Origin: Verrucolacustris abundans
GTDB lineage: Bacteria; Verrucomicrobiota; Verrucomicrobiia; Methylacidiphilales; Verrucolacustridaceae
Reading direction: 5' to 3'
Assembly (NCBI GenBank): GCA_965194535.1
Contig: OZ239145.1
Coordinates: forward strand, 1,922,001 to 1,986,000
DNA: 64,000 bases
Part shown: positions 1 through 6,879 of the stretch, one piece after another
How the letters are laid out: each line of letters opens with the position of its first letter
How positions within the stretch are numbered: the first letter of the stretch is position 1
The notes under the pieces: generated by a model
Told to the model about the DNA's origin: nothing
Databases searched by the model: none
The model's input: only the letters and a program-made list of their open reading frames with translations
Translations under genes and position numbers: made by a program

Positions 1-54
1 CACCAAGACCTCCCCTTTCTCGACGTAGTCTTCCCTGCTCGGCATGCAAGAGAG

Positions 55-858
55 GTGAAATTGTGCACTTTTCTTATCGGCCTTTTACTTCTGACAGGGG
101 CGATTTCCAAAGGCCAAACCCCGCTTGCTGCTCCTGCCCCCACCCCTGTGGATGAAGAAAATTATGTTCCCCCTTGGAAGACGGATGAGGGAAAAGAAGC
201 CTCCGGCTTCGACTGGTACGTCGCCCCAGCCTTGGGAATCTCGATGATCCGAGACACAGACATCAATCAGTTTTCAGGAAGCACTAGCGGCACAACGGTC
301 AGCAGTGGAGCCGCCACCCTTGCCTATAACCCCGGATTCCGCATGGATTGCCCCATTGGAGCCAAAATCACCGACTGGTTTGCGCTCGAATTCGCCCCCG
401 GGTTCATGCTGAACACGATTCAGTACATTGAGCCCACCAATGGATCTCTCTCGATCGGAACCCAAACCGTTTCCCAAAACGGCCAGGCTTCCCTCGTTGG
501 TGACTACTATCAAATCCCAATGCTTGCCAACTTCCTGTTTACCATTCCGATCCACCCCCAGTTCACGATCTCAGCGGGATTTGGCGTGGGAGGCATGGTG
601 TCTGCAGCCCAAACAACTTCACTCCAAGGCGTCTCTCTTGAAGGCTCCGACGGAATCAGTACCGCTCTCTCCTTTGCTTACGCCGGCCAGTTCGGGCTCG
701 ATTTCCCCTTTTCGGAAAACATGCAGGCGGGCCTTTACTATAAGTACACCGGAACTGGAGAGCAGGATTTTACAGGAGGCAACTTTTTCCAATTCGTCCA
801 GAATAACAACGGAACCTCCACCCAGAGCGTGCAAGGCTACTTCCTTTATCGGTTTTGA
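55..858 (+). CDS. Predicted outer-membrane beta-barrel protein
   Basis: A 267-residue exported protein of unknown specific role. Residues 1-21 form a signal peptide (Lys, a Leu-rich core, then AISKGQ). A short Pro/Ala-rich linker follows, then alternating hydrophobic/polar strands rich in Gly, Tyr and Phe. The protein ends in FLYRF, a terminal aromatic typical of outer-membrane barrels inserted by the Bam machinery. The length fits an 8-10 strand OmpW/OmpA-like barrel. The start is GTG with AGAG just upstream. The frame stays open to the window edge, but the signal peptide fixes the start. It converges on the hicBA pair. The barrel assignment comes from strand pattern and C-terminus, not a recognised family. 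Confidence 0.72.
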   Translation: MKLCTFLIGLLLLTGAISKGQTPLAAPAPTPVDEENYVPPWKTDEGKEASGFDWYVAPALGISMIRDTDINQFSGSTSGTTVSSGAATLAYNPGFRMDCPIGAKITDWFALEFAPGFMLNTIQYIEPTNGSLSIGTQTVSQNGQASLVGDYYQIPMLANFLFTIPIHPQFTISAGFGVGGMVSAAQTTSLQGVSLEGSDGISTALSFAYAGQFGLDFPFSENMQAGLYYKYTGTGEQDFTGGNFFQFVQNNNGTSTQSVQGYFLYRF

Positions 859-886
859 GATCGGGTTCAGCTGATCCGATTGAACT

Positions 887-1102
887 CTAGCAGGCTTCGA
901 CAAATTCCTTTAAATCAACCCCGGCGTCACGCAAAGCGCCCTTCAACGTGTAGCGGTCGACCTCTGGATGAAATGGGAATACGATTCTTCTACCATCCGG
1001 GTGTTCCATTTTTACGTGGCTTCCTTTTCGATGAACCTCCTGAAACCCAAGCCGTCCCAAAGCACGAACAACCTCTTTTCCTGAAACAAGAGGCGCCTTC
1101 AC
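887..1102 (-). CDS. hicA: HicA-type mRNA interferase toxin
   Basis: A 71-residue double-stranded-RNA-binding-fold toxin of the HicA/YcfA family, which cleaves mRNA and stops translation until neutralised by HicB. The diagnostic segment is KGSHVKM, with the catalytic His at residue 29, preceded by the usual LGF-x-x-x-R motif. The length is normal for HicA. It starts with GTG, overlapping the TGA of the upstream antitoxin gene by 4 nt (GTGA), so translation is probably coupled. The HicB-first order is one of two common arrangements. The active-site His is intact, so the toxin is predicted functional. Confidence 0.88.
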   Translation of the reverse strand: MKAPLVSGKEVVRALGRLGFQEVHRKGSHVKMEHPDGRRIVFPFHPEVDRYTLKGALRDAGVDLKEFVEAC

Positions 1103-1302
1103 ACGCTCAGTTCAATAATCTCCTCTGAGCGATGAGCCGAGACCTCTGTTGCCGTTGGCTCCAAATATAGATCGATTGCGTCGCGTATACCCTGCAACGC
1201 TTCTTCCCGGGTCTTTCCCTGAGACCAGCAGCTCTTGAGCGACAAACATCGGGCCACAAAATAGCCATCCTCCCCTTTTTCCACTGTTACTTTCAGGTTC
1301 AT
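1099..1302 (-). CDS. hicB: HicB-type antitoxin
   Basis: A 67-residue partial-RNase-H-fold antitoxin. The N-terminal half (VTVEKGEDGYFVARCLSL, then a Ser/Gly turn and a TREEAL helix) matches the HicB core that binds HicA. Short HicB proteins like this lack a C-terminal ribbon-helix-helix or HTH domain, so DNA binding and autoregulation may be weak or rely on the complex. It is the first gene of a two-gene operon with hicA and starts at an ATG about 30 nt downstream of the nagZ stop. This small intergenic gap would have to hold the operon promoter, or the pair is cotranscribed with nagZ. Confidence 0.85.
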   Translation of the reverse strand: MNLKVTVEKGEDGYFVARCLSLKSCWSQGKTREEALQGIRDAIDLYLEPTATEVSAHRSEEIIELSV

Positions 1303-1332
1303 AGATGAAAATTACCTCGTCCTAAGGGATGG

Positions 1333-2424
1333 TCAATCTCCTCGGACTTTATTCCTTAGTTGCCGCGTTGCCTCATTCGCTTCCCGCCATCCCTTTGCAT
1401 CAAACGCAGGGGATGGGCTGAGCAGCGTCTTGCCAAACTTCTCCACTGATTCCACCGCCCCCGCCCACTCCTTTTCGGGCATTTCCGCCAACGCATCCCG
1501 CGCAATCTCCACACAAGCCGGATTATGACAAATTAGCAAAATCTCCTCTCCGGCGCGGACCGCTTGCCGTGTGGCCTCGGCACTCCCATAGCGGTTGGCA
1601 ATCGCTCCCATTTCCAAATCGTCTGTCATCACAAGTCCGCGATATCCAAGGGTCTCTTTTAAAAGCCCCGTCACAATATCCCGATTCAAACTGGCTGGGC
1701 CCGAGTTCTTGCCCCACGCGGGAAACTGCGCATGTCCCACCATTATAGAATCACACTGGTTACCCACCTCACGAAAAACGGAAAGCTCCTCCTCCATCTG
1801 TCCCCTTGTTCGATCGACCAAAGGCAGATCTCCGTGCGGATCCAATCCGCAAAAGGTGTATCCAGGAAAATGCTTTCCCGTTCCCTTTACCCCCTCCTCC
1901 CGCATCCCCTTCAAGAACTCTTCCGCCCGTCGAATCACCTCTCGTGGATTTCCGCCAAAACAACGCCCCGCCAGTGAATTATCAATCCCCGCTCGTTCCG
2001 GCGGCGCATAGTCGAGTACGGGTGCCAAATTCAGATTCAGCCCCACCAGCTTCATCACCCGTCCAGTCAACCGCCCGTGCTCGTAAAACCACTCCTCTTT
2101 CGCTGCCCGCGCCAGTTCCTCCCCCGACGGGGGCCTCTCCCCCATCACCGCCAATCGCGCCACCCGACCACCCTCCTGATCCACCGTCATGATCGCAGGG
2201 TGCTTCACCAAATCGGCACACTCCTTAACCAAACCATGGAACTGGCCCGCCTCTGCCATGTTTCTTGTAAAGAAAATGAATCCGCCAGGCTGCACCCGCT
2301 GGATCAGATCCCTCAACCCGTCTGTGAGCTCGGGCCCGGGTAAACCCATGACAATTAGTCGGCCCGCTGGATGTACTTTCACCCTATTGGCTCTAAGGAA
2401 TTTTCCTCCACTACGCACGCTCAA
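1333..2424 (-). CDS. nagZ: Beta-N-acetylhexosaminidase, glycoside hydrolase family 3 (NagZ-like)
   Basis: Predicted to remove N-acetylglucosamine from anhydromuropeptides during peptidoglycan recycling. The 363-residue protein is a single GH3 TIM barrel. It has the GGFIFFTRN entry, the signature KHFPGYTFCGLDPHGDLP (the His of the DPH loop is the NagZ-type acid/base) and LVMTDDLEMGAI with the nucleophilic Asp. There is no signal peptide, consistent with cytoplasmic NagZ. The start is TTG, chosen because GGAGGAG lies 5 nt upstream; a GTG 42 nt downstream has no such site. The family is well supported. Exact substrate is inferred, since some GH3 members are phosphorylases or act on other beta-glycosides. 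Confidence 0.85.
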   Translation of the reverse strand: MSVRSGGKFLRANRVKVHPAGRLIVMGLPGPELTDGLRDLIQRVQPGGFIFFTRNMAEAGQFHGLVKECADLVKHPAIMTVDQEGGRVARLAVMGERPPSGEELARAAKEEWFYEHGRLTGRVMKLVGLNLNLAPVLDYAPPERAGIDNSLAGRCFGGNPREVIRRAEEFLKGMREEGVKGTGKHFPGYTFCGLDPHGDLPLVDRTRGQMEEELSVFREVGNQCDSIMVGHAQFPAWGKNSGPASLNRDIVTGLLKETLGYRGLVMTDDLEMGAIANRYGSAEATRQAVRAGEEILLICHNPACVEIARDALAEMPEKEWAGAVESVEKFGKTLLSPSPAFDAKGWREANEATRQLRNKVRGD

Positions 2425-2429
2425 TCCAT

Positions 2430-2436
2430 CTCCTCC
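2430..2436 (-). promoter_or_regulatory. Strong ribosome binding site that fixes the nagZ TTG start
   Basis: Read on the minus strand this is GGAGGAG followed by 5 nt (ATGGA) and TTG. The internal ATG in the spacer is followed at once by an in-frame TGA, so it cannot be the start. The strength and spacing of this site justify the TTG start over later GTG/ATG codons. Confidence 0.6.
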
Positions 2437-2480
2437 AGCCTCGACCTCACCCCCTCCGATCCCGTACTCTTTTCGTGCAG

Positions 2481-2846
2481 ATGGCCACCTTCCAAATCAT
2501 CTTTACGCCGGCTAGTTCCTCCGAAATCACCCAATTACCCACCCCGCTGCAGGTAGAAGTTCTCAGGGAATTCGATGTCCTCACCTCCGATTTTTTAGAA
2601 AAACACCCTGACCGTTTCGGCGTTGTTCGCTGCCCTGACCGAACTCTCTATCGCTATCGTGCTGGTGAGTACCGTATCTACTTCGAAAAAACCTCAAAAG
2701 GACTCACCATCCACCGCGTCCTTCACAAAAACTCTCTTAAGGACTTTGCTTTTCGCTCCCAACTTCCCCTATCGGAAGACGAGGTTCTTGCCGAAAACCC
2801 TAAATTCTGGGAACTGATCAATTCGGGCGAAACTGGAAAGAAGTAA
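2481..2846 (+). CDS. RelE/ParE-superfamily-like protein
   Basis: A 121-residue protein whose centre resembles the RelE/ParE toxin fold: a helix pair, then YRYRAGEYRIYFE, then LTIHRVLHKNSLKDF, i.e. the R-x-G-x-Y-R-I beta hairpin followed by the I-x-x-V-x-H/R strand of RelE enzymes. It is longer than a typical RelE (85-100 residues) because of a C-terminal tail. No antitoxin gene is adjacent: the next gene, 3 nt downstream, encodes a lipoprotein enzyme, and the upstream gene is divergent. It may therefore be a solitary or domesticated RelE-like protein. An in-frame GTG lies 6 nt upstream of the chosen ATG. Confidence 0.6.
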   Translation: MATFQIIFTPASSSEITQLPTPLQVEVLREFDVLTSDFLEKHPDRFGVVRCPDRTLYRYRAGEYRIYFEKTSKGLTIHRVLHKNSLKDFAFRSQLPLSEDEVLAENPKFWELINSGETGKK

Positions 2847-2849
2847 TCT

Positions 2850-3701
2850 ATGCACCGCGTACTCCTCCTTCTCCTTGCCCTTTCCCCCTGGCTCGCCGGA
2901 TGCCAATCTTCCAAACATATGCCCCACCTGATCGCCCTTTTTACCGATTTTGGTCCCAGCGACCCCTACGTCGGCCAGCTCAAAGGTGCAATCAAGACGA
3001 TTTCTCCATCGGCTGAAATCCTCGATCTCTCCCATGCCAACGCAGCGTTCGATATATCCGCCGCCGCCTACCTCTTGGCCAAATCCACGCGAACGCTACC
3101 CACCGGCTCCATCGTCATTGCCGTCGTCGACCCAGGTGTGGGCTCCTCTCGTGCAGGCCTAGCCGTTCGCACTCAAGCAGGCCGAATCTACCTTGCCCCC
3201 GACAACGGAATCTTAACCGAGGTTTTAGCTCGGGAAGGGGTTTCCGAAGCCCGAACTCTCTCTCCATCCACTGATTCCGTATCTGCCACGTTCCACGCTC
3301 GTGATATTTTTGGGCCTACTGCCGCACGGTTGGTGAATTCAGGCTCTTTCGAATCTACGGGGCCCAAGGCAGAAAAGATCCTCCGCCTGCCCCGAAATAC
3401 TGCCACGGTTATGACAAGCCTCGCTAAAGGCCAAGTTCTCTTTGTCGATCACTACGGAAATATTCTCACCAACATCCTCGGGTCTGAACTCGGAAGGCTA
3501 AAAGTGGGTCAACTTCTTAGCGTAACCATCAAAGGCAAGTCCCTTTCCCTACCCTATCTTCGTACTTATGCCGACGCCCCTGCCAATCGCCCCTTTGCCC
3601 TGATCAACAGCGATGGTGAATTCGAAATCGCCATCAATCAGGGAAACGCCGCCCGAGAGCTCGGAATCAAGGCTGGCGATCCCGTTGTGCTAAAACTGTA
3701 A
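2850..3701 (+). CDS. SAM hydroxide adenosyltransferase (DUF62) family protein with a lipoprotein signal
   Basis: DUF62 proteins hydrolyse S-adenosylmethionine to adenosine and methionine and are related to SAM-dependent fluorinases and chlorinases. The N-domain hallmarks are LFTDFG, DPYVGQLKGAI, LSHAN, AVVDPGVGSSRAG and YLAPDNGIL. The C-domain hallmark is VDHYGNILTNI, the adenine-binding D-x-Y-G-N. The 283-residue protein starts with a lipoprotein signal: a Leu-rich core and LAGC at residues 15-18 (Cys18). The start is an ATG with GGAAAGAAG upstream. A cytoplasmic form could begin at Met24, but no ribosome site precedes it. Export of a SAM-using enzyme is unexpected. It follows the RelE-like gene by 3 nt and converges on nuoA. 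Confidence 0.85.
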   Translation: MHRVLLLLLALSPWLAGCQSSKHMPHLIALFTDFGPSDPYVGQLKGAIKTISPSAEILDLSHANAAFDISAAAYLLAKSTRTLPTGSIVIAVVDPGVGSSRAGLAVRTQAGRIYLAPDNGILTEVLAREGVSEARTLSPSTDSVSATFHARDIFGPTAARLVNSGSFESTGPKAEKILRLPRNTATVMTSLAKGQVLFVDHYGNILTNILGSELGRLKVGQLLSVTIKGKSLSLPYLRTYADAPANRPFALINSDGEFEIAINQGNAARELGIKAGDPVVLKL

Positions 3702-3707
3702 TTCGCT

Positions 3708-4091
3708 TCAGCCCCGCTTATTCCAATCGAATACGCCCTTTTTGTAGGCGTAAAGATGTCCCACCTCCACCAAAAGCACGAACGTCAGCATCAGTCCAAA
3801 TACCTGCCACCCTAAACCGCTCTCCTTAAATCCGATCAAGCTGACAGCCCACGGGTACATAAAAATTACCTCGATATCGAAGAGAATGAAAATCATCGCA
3901 ACGAGATAGAACTTCACTGAAAAACGGGCTGAGGGAGATCCGATCGGGTCTTTACCACACTCATACGCCATGTCCTTCCCCTTATTCCTACGACCCACTT
4001 TTCCAATCAGGATGCCCATACCAATTCCTCCTAAAGCAATGGCTAGGGCCATTCCTAAGGAAAAAAGGACGGGGATAAATTCGCGAATCAC
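3708..4091 (-). CDS. nuoA: NADH-quinone oxidoreductase subunit A
   Basis: Membrane subunit A (ND3) of respiratory complex I, which couples NADH oxidation to quinone reduction and proton pumping. The 127 residues contain three transmembrane helices. The conserved loop carries YECGKDPIG (the ND3 Cys that switches the active/deactive state in mitochondria), followed by ARFSVKFYLVAMIFILFDIE with the membrane-embedded acidic residues. The start is GTG. It stands alone: no nuoB or other nuo gene is nearby, so the rest of the complex must be encoded elsewhere. It is divergent from the transporter gene at 4172, with a hairpin-forming sequence between them. Confidence 0.93.
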   Translation of the reverse strand: MIREFIPVLFSLGMALAIALGGIGMGILIGKVGRRNKGKDMAYECGKDPIGSPSARFSVKFYLVAMIFILFDIEVIFMYPWAVSLIGFKESGLGWQVFGLMLTFVLLVEVGHLYAYKKGVFDWNKRG

Positions 4092-4138
4092 TCTCTTTTC
4101 CTAACGACACTGGCGCCCACAATCAAGTCTCGCCCTTT

Positions 4139-4160
4139 GCACCCCAAAGCCTTTGGGTGC
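4139..4160. repeat. Imperfect inverted repeat between divergent nuoA and transporter genes
   Basis: GCACCC(C)AAAG and CTTTGGGTGC form a 10-bp stem with one bulged C and a 2-nt loop. It lies in the roughly 80-bp gap between the divergent starts of nuoA and the EamA-type transporter. It could be an operator or leader hairpin. There is no U-tract to call it a terminator. Confidence 0.35.
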
Positions 4161-4171
4161 ATTCTTCCCGA

Positions 4172-5065
4172 ATGCCTCTGGCCTTGCCTCTTCTCGCCTC
4201 GCTGCTTTACGCCGTTGGCTCGTGGGGGCTGAAACTGGGCCTCCGTCGCGGAGCCCGCCCCAGCATGGTCACCGCCCTCTCCAATCTCTCGATGGCCGGT
4301 TGGTCCGCACCCCTCATTTTCTTTTTTCCAGGACAACCCAACGCATCCGGATTTTGGGGCGCTATTCTTGCCGGAACCGCTCTCTTTCTGGGCCGTATCT
4401 GCGCCATCCGCGCCCTTTCTCATGGCGACCTATCCCATGCCACACCTCTTCTCGGCACAAAAACCGTTTTTGTTGCCGTTCTAACCTCTTTGTTTTTGGA
4501 GGATCCGATCACCCCAGGACTTATGGCAGGAGCCGTTCTCACCAGCCTTGCCGTGGCGCTTCTTTCCATCACCCCCACTCCCATGTCGAAATCTTGGTGG
4601 CCTAGAAAATTCGACCGGGCCACAACCTTCTGGGCTCTCCTCGCCGCCTTCTTTTTCGCCCTAACCGACATCGTAGTTCAAAAATTTGCCCGCCTACTCG
4701 GAGTTGGCTGGTTTCAACCCCTGATGTTTTTCACCCTTGCCCTCCTGACCCCTTTGCTGTTTCTCTCCCGCCTTCGTCACCCAAGTTCGCTGCAGGCCCT
4801 TCTTCCTACTTCCTCACGCCCAAGCACGATTGGCGGTTCCGCGGTCATCGGTTTTCAAACCTCACTGGTCATTTTGGTCATTGGAATTTTTGGCCATGCC
4901 ACTGCCACAAACGTTGTTTACGCCGCACGCGGTCTTTGGGCCGTTTTGCTGGAAGGAGCCGCAGGAGGAGGGGCCGCCGCAAACGATCGCCGCATTCTTA
5001 TTCTCCGCCTCACAGGGGCTGCACTCCTTCTGGCGGCCGTCGCGTTGGCCGTGGGCTCTCTTTAA
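4172..5065 (+). CDS. EamA/DMT-superfamily membrane transporter
   Basis: A 297-residue integral membrane protein with about ten hydrophobic helices in two similar halves, as in the drug/metabolite transporter superfamily. The second half begins near TTFWALLAAFFFALTDIVVQKFAR. Substrate cannot be told from sequence. The ATG start is preferred over a GTG 15 nt upstream because the first helix then begins directly (MPLALPLLASLLYAVG). The stop overlaps the stop of the opposite-strand small transporter gene by 4 nt, so the two transcripts are antisense at their ends. Confidence 0.8.
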   Translation: MPLALPLLASLLYAVGSWGLKLGLRRGARPSMVTALSNLSMAGWSAPLIFFFPGQPNASGFWGAILAGTALFLGRICAIRALSHGDLSHATPLLGTKTVFVAVLTSLFLEDPITPGLMAGAVLTSLAVALLSITPTPMSKSWWPRKFDRATTFWALLAAFFFALTDIVVQKFARLLGVGWFQPLMFFTLALLTPLLFLSRLRHPSSLQALLPTSSRPSTIGGSAVIGFQTSLVILVIGIFGHATATNVVYAARGLWAVLLEGAAGGGAAANDRRILILRLTGAALLLAAVALAVGSL

Positions 5066-5391
5066 GCCCGCCCCAACTGCAACATCACCAACCCCACCGC
5101 CGTCAACGCGAGCCCACCTAATTGCATGCCCGTGACGGGCGCCTTGAACCACCACCAGGCGGCCAACTGCAACAAGACAAAACCCGATCCGAGCGTGAAG
5201 GCATAGACCAGTTGGGGGCTTTCCTCACGCAAGGCGTAGGTGATCAGCACAGGACAACCAAACCCCGCCACATTCCCGGCCAGAAACCATAGCCACCATT
5301 CTGTTCCGCTCTTGGAGGCGGCCATTTTAAAAAGAAGATTGGATCCAGCCATTGAAATGGCGTAACCCAAAACCAAAAGGGCGAATCTCAC
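5062..5391 (-). CDS. Four-helix small membrane protein, EmrE/SMR-like
   Basis: A 109-residue protein with four hydrophobic helices, the size and topology of small multidrug-resistance or half-EamA transporters that act as dimers. Helix 1 (LLVLGYAISMAGSNLLFKMA) lacks the Glu14 needed for drug/proton exchange in EmrE, so classical multidrug export is unlikely. An undecaprenyl-phosphate-aminoarabinose flippase-like (ArnE/F) or other lipid-linked role is possible but unproven. It lies 17 nt downstream of the aldo/keto reductase gene on the same strand and is probably cotranscribed with it. Confidence 0.6.
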   Translation of the reverse strand: MRFALLVLGYAISMAGSNLLFKMAASKSGTEWWLWFLAGNVAGFGCPVLITYALREESPQLVYAFTLGSGFVLLQLAAWWWFKAPVTGMQLGGLALTAVGLVMLQLGRA

Positions 5392-5407
5392 GAAAAAGAA
5401 AAGCTTA

Positions 5408-6388
5408 TTAGGCTACGGCAGAACTACCACAACACGCCCCATCTTGATGCCCGGGTTGTGCATGCATTGCATACGCCGCCCCCCCCATCCGATCGCACCA
5501 CTCGGCAAATGCTTTTCGTTCGACCGCATCCATCGGAGACTTGGATGAAGCCACCACCGCCTGATCCACATACTCAAATTTATCCACCCCGATCAGATGC
5601 GTACAGACTTCTGGGTAGCTAAGCGAGTAGCGCATCACCTTTTCCGCTGTCATTAATCCCTTCTCGCCTGATCGCTTGCTTCCACCAAACCCTTTCATCC
5701 CGATCACCGCGATCTGCCGTTTCGCCAGCTCAGGAATTGTCTCGGTCTCGAATTTGCGTGAATCAAGGGTTCCCAACGCCGATACCGGCTGAAGGGATGC
5801 ATCGAAGGGATATCCCCCATCTAAAATTTTTCGGTGAAACGCAGGATTGGTGTGCCCCGTAAATCCCAAATAGCGCACCTTGCCCTGCTTCTTCGCCAGA
5901 TCAAACGCTTCAGCCGCCCCGCCTGGCCCGTAAAACTTGTCTACCTCCTCCGCTTTTTCTAAGGCGTGCAACATCCATAGATCCACCCGGTCGGTCTTGA
6001 GGCGGCGGAGCGAATCCTCCAAACACTTCATCGCCCCCTCTTTTCCGCCCTCGGGCAAAGGCTTGTTGTGAGTGCAGCACTTCGTCATGACAAATGCTTT
6101 GTCCCGAATTCCTTGCAGAGCTTGTCCCATCCACTCCTCAGCCCGGCCACCATGATAACACGGGGCATTATCAAAAAACGTTACGCCACGCTCCACCGCC
6201 TCATGCGCAATCCTTGTCGCCTCGGGAATGTCTTTGGCCAACCCCAAAGTATGACCTCCGAAGCCAAGAACACTCACCCTCTCGTCATACCGGCCGAACT
6301 TCCGGGTTGGAACCCCCCCGCCAACCGCCCAGCTCTTCGCCAAACCTAACCCTGGAATTAACCCTAGGAATCCGCGCCGTGTGATCAT
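5408..6388 (-). CDS. Tat-exported aldo/keto reductase
   Basis: A 326-residue NADPH-dependent aldo/keto reductase-fold protein. Residues 1-20 contain a twin-arginine signal (TRRGFLGLIPGLGLAKSWA), which suggests folded export, presumably with bound nicotinamide. The barrel shows LGFGGHTLGL, FFDNAPCYHGGRAEEWMG (catalytic Asp and Tyr in the usual order), the VDLWMLHAL strand with the His, and the IGVDKFEYVDQAV end. The C-terminus carries a Cys pair (GACCGSSAVA), possibly a metal or disulfide site. The substrate is unknown. Tat-carrying members of this family are common in PVC bacteria (general knowledge). Confidence 0.85.
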   Translation of the reverse strand: MITRRGFLGLIPGLGLAKSWAVGGGVPTRKFGRYDERVSVLGFGGHTLGLAKDIPEATRIAHEAVERGVTFFDNAPCYHGGRAEEWMGQALQGIRDKAFVMTKCCTHNKPLPEGGKEGAMKCLEDSLRRLKTDRVDLWMLHALEKAEEVDKFYGPGGAAEAFDLAKKQGKVRYLGFTGHTNPAFHRKILDGGYPFDASLQPVSALGTLDSRKFETETIPELAKRQIAVIGMKGFGGSKRSGEKGLMTAEKVMRYSLSYPEVCTHLIGVDKFEYVDQAVVASSKSPMDAVERKAFAEWCDRMGGAAYAMHAQPGHQDGACCGSSAVA

Positions 6389-6528
6389 GAGTCAATTCTG
6401 CTCCTCTAATCGACCTCGGCAAGCCGAGAAACCATCCCCCATCAATTGTGAGGAAGTGGAATAAAAGAGTTTTCAAATCCCTACCAGAACGCAATCTATC
6501 TCTTAGCGGCCAGTTCGGTCGCACAACC

Positions 6529-6535
6529 AAAGGAG
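6529..6535 (+). promoter_or_regulatory. Consensus Shine-Dalgarno for the 67-residue conserved protein
   Basis: AAAGGAG lies 9 nt upstream of the ATG at 6545. It is one of the few near-perfect ribosome sites in the window. It supports this short frame as a real and well-translated gene. Confidence 0.6.
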
Positions 6536-6544
6536 AAACCTCTT

Positions 6545-6748
6545 ATGTCATTCAGCAGCGCCAGTAAGAAAAATGGAAAAACGTACTACCTTCACAGTCG
6601 CCAGCAGACCCTCCGTGGCGGAGCGACCGTCACCCTTTACTATTTCGCTTCCGCCCCCGGCGCTGGTGCTGTGGATGCCCTTCCCGAAGGCTATGTCGTG
6701 ACCGAGAACGAACGCACCGGTCTGCCTCTCCTCAAAAAAGCTAAATAA
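6545..6748 (+). CDS. Small conserved protein of unknown function
   Basis: A 67-residue soluble protein. It begins with a basic KKNGKTYYLHSRQQTLRGG segment followed by a beta-rich YYFAS stretch and ends in ENERTGLPLLKKAK. The pattern (KNGKTYYLH, L-x-x-G, YYFA, ALP-x-GY-x-V-x-E-N-x-R-TG-x-P-x-LKK) resembles a widespread family of short bacterial proteins with no assigned role, recognised from memory only. It has its own consensus ribosome site and a hairpin terminator candidate just downstream, so it is likely monocistronic. Confidence 0.75.
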   Translation: MSFSSASKKNGKTYYLHSRQQTLRGGATVTLYYFASAPGAGAVDALPEGYVVTENERTGLPLLKKAK

Positions 6749-6766
6749 ACTCAGTCTCGGCCCTTG

Positions 6767-6790
6767 AGTCTGGATGTTCCGATCCAGACT
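6767..6790. terminator. Hairpin between convergent genes, possible bidirectional terminator
   Basis: AGTCTGGAT and ATCCAGACT form a perfect 9-bp stem with a 6-nt loop (GTTCCG). It sits 20 nt after the small conserved gene and downstream of the opposite-strand epimerase gene. A second short palindrome, ACCTCAA-TT-TTGAGGT, lies at 6820-6835. Neither has a clear run of Ts, so intrinsic termination is plausible but not certain. Confidence 0.5.
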
Positions 6791-6879
6791 TCACGCGACT
6801 GCCGAATCAGCTTCGCTAGACCTCAATTTTGAGGTTCAGCTGTTCTTTGCCCTTGGAAAGACTCCTTTTCAAGCAGCCA

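Noticed and set aside
860..880. Hairpin between the beta-barrel gene and hicA (ATCGG/CCGAT with inner TCAGCTGA).
   Set aside because: The stem is short and the inner part leaves no loop, so a terminator call is not supported.
1595..2011. Long open frame on the + strand inside nagZ.
   Set aside because: It is a shadow of the GH3 gene, with low-complexity Pro/Ser/Arg content and no family resemblance; similar shadow frames throughout the window were dropped.
2481..2846. A RelE-type toxin-antitoxin module.
   Set aside because: The RelE-like protein is real, but there is no adjacent antitoxin gene, so it is not called a TA module.
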